Origin: Moraxella sp.
GTDB taxonomy: Bacteria; Pseudomonadota; Gammaproteobacteria; Pseudomonadales; Moraxellaceae
DNA length: 64,000 bases
Direction: 5' to 3'
Assembly (NCBI GenBank): GCA_030528385.1
Contig: JAUMYZ010000010.1
Span: 24,457-88,456 of the forward strand
Shown: one piece after another, positions 40,432-49,655 of the stretch
Position numbering within the stretch: the stretch's first letter is position 1
Layout of the letters: each line of letters begins with the position of its first letter
The notes under the pieces: model-generated
Seen by the model: the letters and a program-made list of their open reading frames with translations, nothing else
Databases searched by the model: none
Told to the model about the DNA's origin: nothing
Position numbers and translations under genes: made by a program

Positions 40432-41577
40432 CTAAACACGCATTGGCATGACGATGTATTGATGATTTTGTTCATCACCCAGCTGATAAATCAACGTTGG
40501 ACTATTGGGGTGCACCATCTCTAAGCGTATGTCCGCTTCTAACACGTTGAGCACCGCCCGCAAATAGGCTTCATTAAAGGACACTTCTATGGGCTCGCCT
40601 GTGTACTGCACCGCCAGACTCTCCACCACTTCGTCTTGCTCGCGGTTATTTGAGCTGACGGTCGCCACATCTGCCTTATCAAAACCCAGCAGCACCCCTG
40701 GAGATTCTTTGGTATTGACCACCGATGTTCGGCGCAGCACAGCAACCATCTCGTCTTTGTTAAAGACAGCGATTTTGTCATAACCCACTGGCATCACGCG
40801 GCGATAATCAGGGAATTTGCCTTCAATCAAACGCGCGGTCAAATGAATGGTCATTTCATTACCAAAAGCCAAAACCACATGCAAAAACTCTTCGTCCAAC
40901 CCCAAACTGACCACGCCGTCTTGACCTGACACTTTGAGCAAATCCAACAGCAACTTCTCTAGCCCAGCCACCGCCTTGCCTGGCACGATAACTTTGGTGT
41001 CTGGGTACGACTCGCCAAGCACCCGATACGCCACCGCCAAACGATGACCGTCGGTTGCCACCGCTGTCAGATTGTGCTCGCTAATTTCTAGCAACAAACC
41101 TGTCAAATAATGACGCACATCTTGGGTTGCCATGGCAAATCGGGTGTGTTTGATGACGCCAAACAAGTCTTGCAGCCCCACTTTGACGATTTGTTCGCTG
41201 CTGGGCTTACCAATGCTGGGGAAGTCGTCGGCAGGCAAGGTGCTCAATGTGTATTTACTCTTGCCGCTACTGATATGACAGCGATTTGAGCCATCAGACG
41301 CATCAATCATCACCACCGACTCTGGCAACAATTTACAAATGCTAAAAAACTTTTCGGCAGGCAATGTAATCGCCCCAGTTTGCAAACACGCTTCTTGGGG
41401 CAAATTAACACAGCTGGTCAGCTCAACTTCCAAGTCTGACGCCGTCAAAATCAACCTTTGTGACTCTACCACCAATTTTAGGTTGGCCAAAATCACCAAA
41501 CGATGGCGACTGTCGGCAGCTTCCACCACCAAACTGACCGCCTTGAGTAACAAATCACGACTAATCGCTAATTTCAT
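40432..41577 (-). CDS. dnaN: DNA polymerase III beta subunit (sliding clamp)
   Basis: A 381-residue clamp that ties the polymerase to DNA. It begins MKLAISRDLLLKAVSLV and ends with YIVMPMRV, both typical of DnaN, with three clamp domains between and the hydrophobic cleft residues in the C-terminal domain. It lies 63 bases from dnaA on the same strand and directly before recF. Confidence 0.97.
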   Translation of the reverse strand: MKLAISRDLLLKAVSLVVEAADSRHRLVILANLKLVVESQRLILTASDLEVELTSCVNLPQEACLQTGAITLPAEKFFSICKLLPESVVMIDASDGSNRCHISSGKSKYTLSTLPADDFPSIGKPSSEQIVKVGLQDLFGVIKHTRFAMATQDVRHYLTGLLLEISEHNLTAVATDGHRLAVAYRVLGESYPDTKVIVPGKAVAGLEKLLLDLLKVSGQDGVVSLGLDEEFLHVVLAFGNEMTIHLTARLIEGKFPDYRRVMPVGYDKIAVFNKDEMVAVLRRTSVVNTKESPGVLLGFDKADVATVSSNNREQDEVVESLAVQYTGEPIEVSFNEAYLRAVLNVLEADIRLEMVHPNSPTLIYQLGDEQNHQYIVMPMRV

Positions 41578-41640
41578 GTCATTCTCAACTCACACAACTT
41601 GGCTTATTGTACCACAAAGGCAACTGGGGCGTGTCAGCTT

Positions 41641-43173
41641 TTATGACAGGCGCAGCGTCGCCATCAAATCATGATAATCTTTTTCCACCTTTGGGTCGGA
41701 CAAACGTAGCCTAGCAATCGTCTCACACGCGTGTATCACAGTGGTATGGTCGCGCCCACCAAACACCTGACCAATCTCAGGAAAGCTGTCGTGGGTCAGC
41801 TCACGAATCAACGCCATTGCCATCTGACGGGGGCGAACAATGCTGCGCAAACGTTTTTTGCCCAACAAGTCTTTGGTGCTCACCCCATAGTAACCCGCCA
41901 CCACATCGCGAATATTTTCAGCATTGATGGCTCTGGCTCTGGCTTCTACATGGTCTTTGATGGCACGGCGCACCAACGCAAGGTCAATCAGACCATCACT
42001 CAGCAGCGCATTGGCCATCACTTGGTTGAGCGCCCCTTCCAAACTGCGCACATCTGGGGGCGCATTTTGGGCGATAAATAACGCACATTCTTTGGGCAAC
42101 TGCATGTGCAGTGCATCCGCCTTTTTTTGTAAAATTTGTACCCGTGTTTCTATTTCGGGCGGCTCAATGGGCAAGGACAAGCCCCCCGAAAAACGCGACA
42201 AAAAATGCGTATCAAAATCTTGCATTTGTGATGGTGGGCGGTTTGATGCCAAAATCAACTGCTTATTATTTTTAACAAAACTTTCAAATAAAGTCATCAA
42301 AAACTGAGAAACTCTTGGACCATTCCTTTCGTTAATCATATGCACATCGTCTATCATCAACAAATCGGCTTTGCCAATGCGTTTGACCAAATTGCCCACC
42401 CCACCCCTATCGCGCATCGCTTGAATGACGGTTTGAAAAAAATGGTCTTTGGTAAAGTAACAATAGCTCAAACCCGCCTTTTGATAACGATGAGCAACCG
42501 CCTGCATCAAATGGGTTTTTCCCAAGCCAGACGAACCATAAATAAACAACAAATGATTGCCAGTGGTCGTTTGTCCAGCCTTTTCGCCAAGCTCATAACA
42601 CGCGTCATAAACCAGCCTATTAGACTTACTTTTGACAAAATTCTCAAAGGTGCAACGAACATCAATGTCATCGCTTTCATCAATCCTAGCGCCCATAGTT
42701 GCCGATAAGGCGCGCTTTTTTAGGGAAGTTTTGTTATGCTTGGGCGCCAAAGCACGGGCTTGCACTTGCACTTTGGCGGACAAATGTCTGGCACCATGCT
42801 GCGCCAACACATGGTTAATGCTGTGCAAATAATTGGTGTTAATGTGCCTGATAAACGCAACATTGATGGCAAACAACACCAAATGGTCGTCAATAATCTG
42901 GGGTTTTAGGGGTTTTAACCATTGGTTAAACTCAATCTCTGACATCTCCAGCCGCAGTGTCTCTAAGCACAACTGCCACAAACTGTCTGCTTCCCAACTG
43001 CCAGCAAAATCAGTAACGGTATTGCGTGGTGCTGTGGCGTTTTTTTTGAGTTTGTGTACGACAGGTCTGGGAAAATCACCACCCAAAAACTCATCATCAA
43101 ACAAAGAAATATTCTCCACCTTACACCCCACATCTGCCAAACTGCCACCACCAAAATCAGCACCCATTATCAT
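41641..43173 (-). CDS. dnaA: Chromosomal replication initiator protein DnaA
   Basis: About 510 residues from the start chosen here. Domain I is recognised from SLWQLCLETLRLEMSEIEFNQWL; domain III has Walker A YGSSGLGKTHLMQAVAHRY and Walker B ADLLMIDDVHMI; domain IV has IVRPRQMAMALIREL and the DnaA-box-reading GGRDHTTVIHACETI. There are about 67 residues before domain I, more than in most relatives. A longer open frame to 43263 exists only because the DnaA boxes translate as PQSYPQ repeats, so it is not credible. No strong ribosome site is seen; 43167 is an alternative ATG. Confidence 0.93.
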   Translation of the reverse strand: MIMGADFGGGSLADVGCKVENISLFDDEFLGGDFPRPVVHKLKKNATAPRNTVTDFAGSWEADSLWQLCLETLRLEMSEIEFNQWLKPLKPQIIDDHLVLFAINVAFIRHINTNYLHSINHVLAQHGARHLSAKVQVQARALAPKHNKTSLKKRALSATMGARIDESDDIDVRCTFENFVKSKSNRLVYDACYELGEKAGQTTTGNHLLFIYGSSGLGKTHLMQAVAHRYQKAGLSYCYFTKDHFFQTVIQAMRDRGGVGNLVKRIGKADLLMIDDVHMINERNGPRVSQFLMTLFESFVKNNKQLILASNRPPSQMQDFDTHFLSRFSGGLSLPIEPPEIETRVQILQKKADALHMQLPKECALFIAQNAPPDVRSLEGALNQVMANALLSDGLIDLALVRRAIKDHVEARARAINAENIRDVVAGYYGVSTKDLLGKKRLRSIVRPRQMAMALIRELTHDSFPEIGQVFGGRDHTTVIHACETIARLRLSDPKVEKDYHDLMATLRLS

Positions 43174-43204
43174 AACACAAAAATGGATTTTTTCAATCAC
43201 GATT

Positions 43205-43420
43205 GCCTGTGGATAACTCTGTGGATAACTTTGTGGATTACTTTTTAACCCCGAATTATCCACATTTTATCAACAACTTATCCTCAGGTTTATCCACAGC
43301 CTAACTATATGAAATATAAATATTTTTTATTAGTTATCCACAGATTTTGCCTACGTTATTATTATTTATATAAATATATTATATATAATAAGGGTTCAAA
43401 TTTTCTGTGGATAACTCTGG
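43205..43420. other. oriC: Replication origin oriC with DnaA boxes
   Basis: Boxes matching TTATCCACA or its complement lie at 43208-43216, 43220-43228, 43232-43240 (one mismatch), 43256-43264, 43278-43286 (one mismatch), 43290-43298, 43334-43342 and 43406-43414. The first three and the last point one way, the middle four the other. An AT-rich stretch at 43344-43391 (mostly A and T for about 45 bases) may be the unwinding element. The setting between dnaA and rpmH is standard. Confidence 0.93.
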
Positions 43421-43493
43421 TTTTTAAGTAAAAAGTAAAGCCAATGCACTTACATTAACATCAGAAGTAAGCATTGTTAAAGCAAAATAATTG

Positions 43494-43521
43494 TTGACTT
43501 TTTACCAGAAGTATGTAAAAT
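43494..43521 (+). promoter_or_regulatory. Promoter of rpmH
   Basis: TTGACT at 43494-43499 and TAAAAT at 43516-43521, spacing 16, about 95 bases before rpmH. Confidence 0.6.
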
Positions 43522-43606
43522 AAATCAGCTGGCGCTATATAAAGCAACTTATAAACAAACATCACATCATGGTTTTTCTGCAGAACTTTGTGAAACATTT
43601 CCTTAA

Positions 43607-43750
<144 letters not shown>

Positions 43751-43784
43751 GACATAAAATAAAACAGCGTTTGATTGTCAGATG

Positions 43785-43808
43785 AGCACCTTTTGTGGGT
43801 GCTTTTTA
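43785..43808 (+). terminator. Hairpin after rpmH
   Basis: AGCACC and GGGTGCT arms around TTTTGT, followed by TTTTATTTT. Possibly an attenuator between rpmH and rnpA. Confidence 0.65.
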
Positions 43809-43838
43809 TTTTGATCATGGTATGGATAAACCCTTATA

Positions 43839-44204
43839 ATGACTTTGACCTTTGAAAAAGACAAACGTTTGCTGTCGGCAAAGGACTTTCATCATGTTTT
43901 TGCCCAACCCATCAAAAAAATCCACAGTGAGCATTTGTTAGTATTGGTACGGCACAATCAAAAGGCTTGGGCGCGTCTGGGTCTTGCAATCAGCAAAAAA
44001 AAACTCAAAAACGCCACCGACCGAAACCAATTAAAACGACTTATCCGTGAACATTTTCGTCATCAGCAATGTAATATGAGCGCTGTGGATTTGGTGTTTG
44101 TTATCAAAGTGGGTTATCACAAAGACGACAGTGCCTGCATCAAAACACAGCTCCAAGATATTTTTACCAAATTGGTGGCTTTGTACCCAAGCAATATGAT
44201 GTGA
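43839..44204 (+). CDS. rnpA: Ribonuclease P protein component
   Basis: A 121-residue basic protein that binds the RNase P RNA (encoded at 5582-5984 here). The family motif ATDRNQLKRLIREHFR lies near residue 63, preceded by the ARLGLAISKKKLKNA strand. Length is normal. It follows rpmH by 88 bases and is followed at once by yidD. Confidence 0.95.
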   Translation: MTLTFEKDKRLLSAKDFHHVFAQPIKKIHSEHLLVLVRHNQKAWARLGLAISKKKLKNATDRNQLKRLIREHFRHQQCNMSAVDLVFVIKVGYHKDDSACIKTQLQDIFTKLVALYPSNMM

Positions 44205-44208
44205 TGTG

Positions 44209-44538
44209 ATGTGTAGCCGTTGTTTGACGACATTGCTGTTGGGCGGAATAACGTTTTATCAAAAAGCCATCAGCCCTTGGCTGCCTGCCCGTTGTCGCTA
44301 TTATCCCACATGCTCGCAATACGCTCGCCAAGCCATCCTATGGCACGGTGTTTATCAAGGTTTGCTACTGCTTTTGGGGCGGTTGCTGCGCTGCCAACCC
44401 TTTGGGGCTTCTGGCATTGACTGTGTGCCTGTGCCGCTTAGGCGTTACCATTACTGCCCCACCACATGTCTGTGGAGCTGTGTGTTAAAAGACCGTTTTG
44501 GTTATGCTGCGCGATTAAACCACCTGATGAAAAACTAG
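44209..44538 (+). CDS. yidD: Membrane protein insertion efficiency factor YidD
   Basis: A 109-residue YidD with the hallmark ISPWLPARCRYYPTCSQYARQAIL (Cys pair) and RLLRCQPFGASGIDCVPVP. YidD assists YidC-dependent insertion of membrane proteins. I chose the ATG at 44209; the GTG at 44206 is also possible. It starts four bases after the rnpA stop. The C-terminal 35 residues are rather longer than usual and carry two more Cys. Confidence 0.94.
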   Translation: MCSRCLTTLLLGGITFYQKAISPWLPARCRYYPTCSQYARQAILWHGVYQGLLLLLGRLLRCQPFGASGIDCVPVPLRRYHYCPTTCLWSCVLKDRFGYAARLNHLMKN

Positions 44539-44629
44539 GTTTTTTAATGGATTTTTAGTAAAATAGCCAGCTTATGAAAAATTTGATTGGCGAAAATGCC
44601 CCTTTTGCCAAGACACTCAGGACAGTTAT

Positions 44630-46270
44630 ATGCAAAAAATTCTGCGGATATTGATCATCATTGCGATACTTATCACGTGCTATTTGCTGATTTTGGCGTG
44701 GCGCGATGATTATGCCAATGTGCCCAAGCAAGCAGCTCAAGCTGTGGCAACCCAGTCATCGGGTGATGTGCCAAGCGTGCAAGGTGGTGATGTGCCAGTT
44801 GTCGCGGCATCACAATCACAAAGCGATGTAAGCGATGCACTTATCAGTGTTACAACAGACCGTTATGACATCAAAATCAACCCTGTTGGTGGCGACATTG
44901 TTTATGCGGCGCTAAAACAGTATGATGCCACCCTTAACAGTCAAGAGCGTTTTGTGCTTTTAGAAAGTAACAATGGTCGCACTTATGTGGCGCAATCTGG
45001 ATTGATTGGTCAAGATGGCACTGACACCCAAACGTCAAGAGCAACCTACACCAGCCCAAAAACGCATTACGCTTTGGATAAAACTGGCGTTTTGCATGTG
45101 CCACTGATTTATCAAAAAGACGGTGTAACCATCACCAAAACCTACACCTTTACGGCTGGCGCATACCCCATTGGCATGAAATATGACATCAATAACGCGT
45201 CAAATCAGCCTTGGCAAGGACAGATGTATGTGCAGCTAAAACGTGATGGCAGTGATGACCCTGGTCTTGCCGATAAGGGCATGATGGGCATGGCAACCTA
45301 TCTTGGTGGGGCGTGGGGCACGCCAGATGACCCTTATAACAAACTAAAGTTTGCCGATTTTGGCGATAAAAAACTGACGGCCGTCAGCAAAGATGGCTGG
45401 GTGGCAATCATTCAGCACTATTTTGTGTCGGCTTGGACGCCCAAAGAGTTTGAAGGCACATTCTTTAGTCGTGCCAACAATAACGAATACTTTATCGGCT
45501 TTAATAGTCCAGAAATCATCGTTCCTGCTGGCAAACAAACCGCATTAGAAGCAACGTTGTATGCAGGACCCAAAGTACAAAAAGACTTGGCGCAAGTTGC
45601 TGTGGGGCTCAACCAAACGGTGGATTATGGACTGCTGTGGCCAATTTCTAAGGTGTTGTTTGCCATTTTGGTGGCCATTCACAACGTGCTTGGCAACTGG
45701 GGTTGGTCAATCATTGTGCTGACTTTGTTGGTCAAACTGGCGCTGATGTGGTTTTCTAACAAAAGCTACGTTTCTATGGCAAAAATGCGCGCCATCGCTC
45801 CCAAGCTGCAAGCACTCAAAGACAAGCATGGTGATGACCGCATGGCGATGAGTCAAGAGATGATGCAGTTGTATCGCCAAGAAAAGGTCAATCCCATGGC
45901 GGGCTGTTTGCCGATTCTCTTGCAAATGCCCATCTTCTTGGCGTTGTACTGGGTGCTGGTTGAAAGTGTGGAGCTGCGCCATGCGCCGTGGATTTTGTGG
46001 ATTAAAGACTTATCAGCAATGGACCCTTGGTTTATTTTGCCCATTTTTATGGCGGCGACCATGTTTGTTCAGCAGCTGCTTAACCCGCAGCCCACCGACC
46101 CCATGCAGGCCAAAATGATGAAAATCATGCCACTGATTTTTGCGGTATTTATGCTGTTTTTCCCTGCAGGTTTGGTGCTGTATTGGACGGTCAATAACCT
46201 ATTTAGCATGGCACATCAACACATTGTCAATAAACGTGTTGCTCAGCAAATGCAACAACAAAGTACTTAA
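44630..46270 (+). CDS. yidC: Membrane protein insertase YidC
   Basis: A 546-residue inner-membrane insertase. An N-terminal membrane helix (residues 3-23) leads to a large periplasmic domain (about 60-340), then the conserved five-helix core (WGWSIIVLTLLVKLALMWFSN, KVNPMAGCLPILLQMPIFLALYWVL, FFPAGLVLYWTVNNLFSMAHQ). It inserts proteins alone or with SecYEG. A strong terminator follows at 46291. Confidence 0.97.
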   Translation: MQKILRILIIIAILITCYLLILAWRDDYANVPKQAAQAVATQSSGDVPSVQGGDVPVVAASQSQSDVSDALISVTTDRYDIKINPVGGDIVYAALKQYDATLNSQERFVLLESNNGRTYVAQSGLIGQDGTDTQTSRATYTSPKTHYALDKTGVLHVPLIYQKDGVTITKTYTFTAGAYPIGMKYDINNASNQPWQGQMYVQLKRDGSDDPGLADKGMMGMATYLGGAWGTPDDPYNKLKFADFGDKKLTAVSKDGWVAIIQHYFVSAWTPKEFEGTFFSRANNNEYFIGFNSPEIIVPAGKQTALEATLYAGPKVQKDLAQVAVGLNQTVDYGLLWPISKVLFAILVAIHNVLGNWGWSIIVLTLLVKLALMWFSNKSYVSMAKMRAIAPKLQALKDKHGDDRMAMSQEMMQLYRQEKVNPMAGCLPILLQMPIFLALYWVLVESVELRHAPWILWIKDLSAMDPWFILPIFMAATMFVQQLLNPQPTDPMQAKMMKIMPLIFAVFMLFFPAGLVLYWTVNNLFSMAHQHIVNKRVAQQMQQQST

Positions 46271-46290
46271 ATAGCAAATTTAATTCACAT

Positions 46291-46323
46291 AAAATCCCAT
46301 TTGTTAGCAAGTGGGATTTTTCT
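46291..46323 (+). terminator. Terminator after yidC
   Basis: AAATCCCATTT and AAGTGGGATTT arms around GTTAGC, followed by TTTTTCTT. Confidence 0.85.
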
Positions 46324-46738
46324 TGGTTTTTAATATTTAATTTGTTCTTTAAGGCTGTATGATGTTATCTTGGTGGGTGATAGGTGTTTTTAATCTCATG
46401 TGCTATGCTTTCACTACTGGTATAGTAATTCATATTTGTATTATTAGAACCAAACACCATAACTGTATTTTCTCTTTTAAATCAACTCATTGATAAACAT
46501 CTATATTAAATATTTGGACAATTTATTGCAAGGTATCAAATTATAGCTATTACATGACATATTTAGTTTGTCCGTTATTATTGTTTGGTCAAAATGGTGA
46601 GTTCGTATATTTACAGATGATTTTGTCTTGTATGCCTACAAATACCCACAAAATGGATAGAAAATTGTCTAAATTGTGTATAGACAATCCATCGTAATAA
46701 AATTACAATCATTTTTAATGGTGTTGTTGGAGTCTTGT
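46324..46738. other. AT-rich spacer before the unknown membrane gene pair
   Basis: No supported gene. A 44-codon frame (46359-46493) starts with two ATG codons and encodes a hydrophobic stretch (WWVIGVFNLMCYAFTTGIVIHI); it could be a small membrane peptide but has only a weak ribosome site. The remainder is AT-rich, and GTATAGACAATCCATC-like repeats of TAGACAAT/ATTGTCTA lie at about 46658-46690. Confidence 0.35.
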
Positions 46739-47365
46739 ATGAAGGAAACACAAAGTTTTTATGAGTTTTCGCAGGCATTATTTGAGATAAACCTTGAATA
46801 TCTAGATAAAATTAACAAAATAAAATTGGCCATATTTGCCATGGCAATATTTAATATTTTTTCAATAATATCTCCAATAGTCTGCGGTTTTATGGGCAGA
46901 GTGCCTTTGGGTTTGGGAGTGATTTATAGCATACTGATGGGATTGTTTTTTATAAAATGCAATGCATTAAGTGGTTTTATTAACAAATCTTTTTATCTGA
47001 CACAATTTGTTCAAGAAAGAAATCTATCTGGTGATTCTGAAAATTTTTATCATAGCCTTCATAATTCTCAAGAATTTATAGCTCAAGCAACCTTAGAGCT
47101 TGAAAGTGGAAGAGCGTCGGTATTTGATGTTTATCTTTCTGGTGGTAGTAAGATATTGGCAGTATTGGGATATCTGCTTGTGATAGTTGTTGGATTATTA
47201 GCAACCACGCCATTAGGTACAATGACTTTTGTTAAATTTTTTGTTGCTATTCCGATTGGGTGTTTTGTATATTTGCATTTTATTAAAGTAAAAATTGTTG
47301 AAAAACTAAGAGCACCATATGTCAATGCAAGAATTGATATGATGTTGGGTAAATTGGTATTTTAA
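46739..47365 (+). CDS. Unknown membrane protein
   Basis: A 208-residue protein I do not recognise. It has a polar N-terminus (KETQSFYEFSQALFEINLEYLDKINKIK), then two hydrophobic helices (about 32-55 and 60-78), a polar central loop of about 65 residues (LSGDSENFYHSLHNSQEFIAQATLELESGR), and two more helices (about 140-185) before a short tail. The ATG at 46739 follows GGAG by six bases; a longer frame starts at 46676. AT content is clearly higher than in yidC or mnmE, which suggests acquired DNA. It is followed 14 bases later by another membrane gene. Confidence 0.7.
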   Translation: MKETQSFYEFSQALFEINLEYLDKINKIKLAIFAMAIFNIFSIISPIVCGFMGRVPLGLGVIYSILMGLFFIKCNALSGFINKSFYLTQFVQERNLSGDSENFYHSLHNSQEFIAQATLELESGRASVFDVYLSGGSKILAVLGYLLVIVVGLLATTPLGTMTFVKFFVAIPIGCFVYLHFIKVKIVEKLRAPYVNARIDMMLGKLVF

Positions 47366-47379
47366 ATTTAAGGCAAATT

Positions 47380-47652
47380 ATGGAAAATATTATTCAAGTT
47401 ATTTTTGTCATTGCTTTATTGTATGTGGCATATAAGATTTTTATTGCATTATGGATTCATGTCATTGTACCCACAGGTAAGTTTGCATGGAAATGGACTA
47501 TCATACTGGCAACTTTAATATTTTTTGTGATTTTATTTGTATTTAGAGAAGCTATTTTGGATATATTGCCAATATGGATTGAGCTTTTGGTAATTTCTGT
47601 TGGTGCCATTATTGCGGGAGTGAAATTTTTAAAGCGCAAGGGCAGAATGTAA
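47380..47652 (+). CDS. Small unknown membrane protein
   Basis: A 90-residue protein with three hydrophobic segments (residues 3-25, 38-58 and 62-80) and a basic end (KFLKRKGRM). I do not recognise the family. It follows the previous gene by 14 bases on the same strand and shares its high AT content, so the pair is probably an operon. A terminator follows at 47690. The pair lies between yidC and mnmE, which are usually adjacent or nearly so. Confidence 0.65.
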   Translation: MENIIQVIFVIALLYVAYKIFIALWIHVIVPTGKFAWKWTIILATLIFFVILFVFREAILDILPIWIELLVISVGAIIAGVKFLKRKGRM

Positions 47653-47689
47653 AATGTAGGCGTCATTGGGTGGTTGATTGTTGCAAATT

Positions 47690-47730
47690 AAGAATGCGAT
47701 GTTTGTTGCATTCTTTTTTATTTTTTCTTT
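47690..47730 (+). terminator. Terminator after the membrane gene pair
   Basis: AAGAATGC and GCATTCTT arms around GATGTTTGTT followed by TTTTTATTTTTT. Confidence 0.8.
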
Positions 47731-47784
47731 CCCTAAAATCTTTAAAAATGCTAAAATAAGTGGTCGCATAAACCAGCAAATGAT

Positions 47785-49173
47785 ATGAATACACAACAAC
47801 CCACCATCGCCGCCATCGCCAGCCCCATCGGTCAAGGCGGGGTGGGCATTATCCGCCTATCAGGACGCACCGCTCATCAAATTGGTTGCTTGATAACGCG
47901 TAAGGACAAACTGCGTCCGCGTCATGCCTATTTTGCACAGTTTTGGGGTGATAAGCAGTTGCTTGATGAAGGGGTGGTGATTTATTTTAATGCCCCGCAC
48001 TCTTTCACGGGCGAAGACGTGGTGGAATTGCAAGGGCATGGCGGTCTGGTGCTACAAAATATGCTACTGGCTCGCTGTTTTGAGCTCGGGGCAAGGCAGG
48101 CTACCGCTGGCGAATTTTCCATGCGTGCTTTTGACAATGGCAAAATGGATTTGGTGCAAGCTGAGGCCATCAGTGATATGATTAGTGCCACCAGCACAGC
48201 TCAGGCAAGCAGTGCCATGCGTTCGCTGTCTGGAGAATTTTCAAAGACCATCAATGACTTAAATGAAACCATCACCACCTTACGTCTGTATGTGGAGGCC
48301 AGCATTGATTTTAGTGATGAAGAAGATGTAGAATTTTTGTCCGATGGGGTCATTAAACAAAAAATAAACAGCATTTTGGAGCAAATTGACAGTATTTTAG
48401 CCAATGCCAAACAAGGTCAGTTGCTAAGAGATGGTGTGCAGGTGGTGTTGGCGGGCAAACCCAATGCTGGCAAATCCAGCCTACTAAACCGCTTGGCAAA
48501 AACTGAGCGTGCCATTGTTACAGACGTGGCAGGAACGACCCGAGATACCTTATCAGAAGTGCTGGTGTTGGACGGCTTGACCGTGCATTTGACCGACACA
48601 GCAGGGCTACGAGACACCCAAGACAAGGTAGAGCAAATCGGTATAGATCGTGCCAAACAAGCGGTCAGACAAGCAGATATTTTGTTATTTGTTTATGATG
48701 TCAGCACCGAGACTGCCCCCATTGAGCTGGCACAAGCGTTGTTTGGCGAGCTTATCCAAGACATCGGACAGGCAGAATTTGAGCGTAAATTACTGATGGT
48801 CGCCAACAAAAGTGATTTGTTAGACGTTTCACATGAAACACAACAGCCATTGGGCGATACACCGATTTCTCATATTGGGGTATCTTGTCAAACAGGGCAA
48901 GGCATTGATGAGCTGGTGGCACTGTTAAAGAACAAGGTTGGTTTTCACCCGCCAGAAAACAGCCTAATGGCACGTACACGCCATCTGGACGCCCTAAAAC
49001 GTGCCAAAGCCCACGCCCAAGACGCCCACACCCAGCTGACCGTTTATCAGGCGGGCGAGCTGGTGGCGGAGAGTTTAAGACTGTCCCAACAGGCGTTGGG
49101 CGAGATTACAGGGCAGATGAGCAGTGATGAGTTGTTGGGGCGGATTTTTAGTAGTTTTTGTATTGGCAAATAG
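47785..49173 (+). CDS. mnmE: tRNA modification GTPase MnmE
   Basis: A 462-residue GTPase that with MnmG modifies uridine 34 of certain tRNAs. The N-terminal folate-binding domain starts [21 protein letters not shown]; the G domain has [34 protein letters not shown] and ANKSDLLD; the C-terminus ends FCIGK with the essential Cys. A parS-like sequence lies inside the gene at 48825-48840. Confidence 0.97.
   Translation: MNTQQPTIAAIASPIGQGGVGIIRLSGRTAHQIGCLITRKDKLRPRHAYFAQFWGDKQLLDEGVVIYFNAPHSFTGEDVVELQGHGGLVLQNMLLARCFELGARQATAGEFSMRAFDNGKMDLVQAEAISDMISATSTAQASSAMRSLSGEFSKTINDLNETITTLRLYVEASIDFSDEEDVEFLSDGVIKQKINSILEQIDSILANAKQGQLLRDGVQVVLAGKPNAGKSSLLNRLAKTERAIVTDVAGTTRDTLSEVLVLDGLTVHLTDTAGLRDTQDKVEQIGIDRAKQAVRQADILLFVYDVSTETAPIELAQALFGELIQDIGQAEFERKLLMVANKSDLLDVSHETQQPLGDTPISHIGVSCQTGQGIDELVALLKNKVGFHPPENSLMARTRHLDALKRAKAHAQDAHTQLTVYQAGELVAESLRLSQQALGEITGQMSSDELLGRIFSSFCIGK
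48825..48840. promoter_or_regulatory. parS-like site within mnmE
   Basis: CGTTTCACATGAAACA, two mismatches to the parS consensus. Confidence 0.55.
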
Positions 49174-49181
49174 TGGGATTT

Positions 49182-49655
49182 ATGCATTGTCCTTATTGTT
49201 CCAAAGCAGACACCAAAGTGATTGATTCGCGACTTGCTGCCGCAGGTTCGCAGGTGCGCCGTCGCCGTCAATGCACTTCATGTGGAGAGCGTTTTACCAC
49301 TTTTGAAGTGGTGGAAGTGGTCATGCCACGCATCATCAAATCCAATGGACGCAGCGAGCCTTACGATTGCCACAAGCTCAAGCGCTCGGTGGCATTGCCC
49401 CTACAAAAGCGCCCAGTGAGCCTTGATGAGATAGAAGCGCTCATTAGTCGCATTGAGCAACAGCTGCGCCATCTTGGCGAGCGAGAAGTGTCCAGTAAGG
49501 TATTGGGTGAGATTGTGATGGCGGAGCTAAAAGCGACAGACGATGTGGCGTATGTGCGTTTTGCCAGCGTTTATCGCGATTTTCAGGACATTCAAGCCTT
49601 TCAAGCAGAGTTGGCAAGTTTTGCTCCGCAAGCTGGGAGTGATGACCATGCTTGA
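49182..49655 (+). CDS. nrdR: Transcriptional repressor NrdR
   Basis: A 157-residue regulator of ribonucleotide reductase genes. The zinc ribbon [17 protein letters not shown]...[12 protein letters not shown] occupies residues 1-45, and an ATP cone ([24 protein letters not shown]) follows. It senses ATP/dATP and binds NrdR boxes. The ATG at 49182 is the normal family start; the frame opens earlier only within mnmE. It precedes ribD, an order seen in many Proteobacteria. Confidence 0.96.
   Translation: MHCPYCSKADTKVIDSRLAAAGSQVRRRRQCTSCGERFTTFEVVEVVMPRIIKSNGRSEPYDCHKLKRSVALPLQKRPVSLDEIEALISRIEQQLRHLGEREVSSKVLGEIVMAELKATDDVAYVRFASVYRDFQDIQAFQAELASFAPQAGSDDHA

Noticed and set aside
43174..43263. 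N-terminal extension of DnaA
   Set aside because: It translates the DnaA boxes and has no ribosome site; the repeats come from oriC, not from protein selection.
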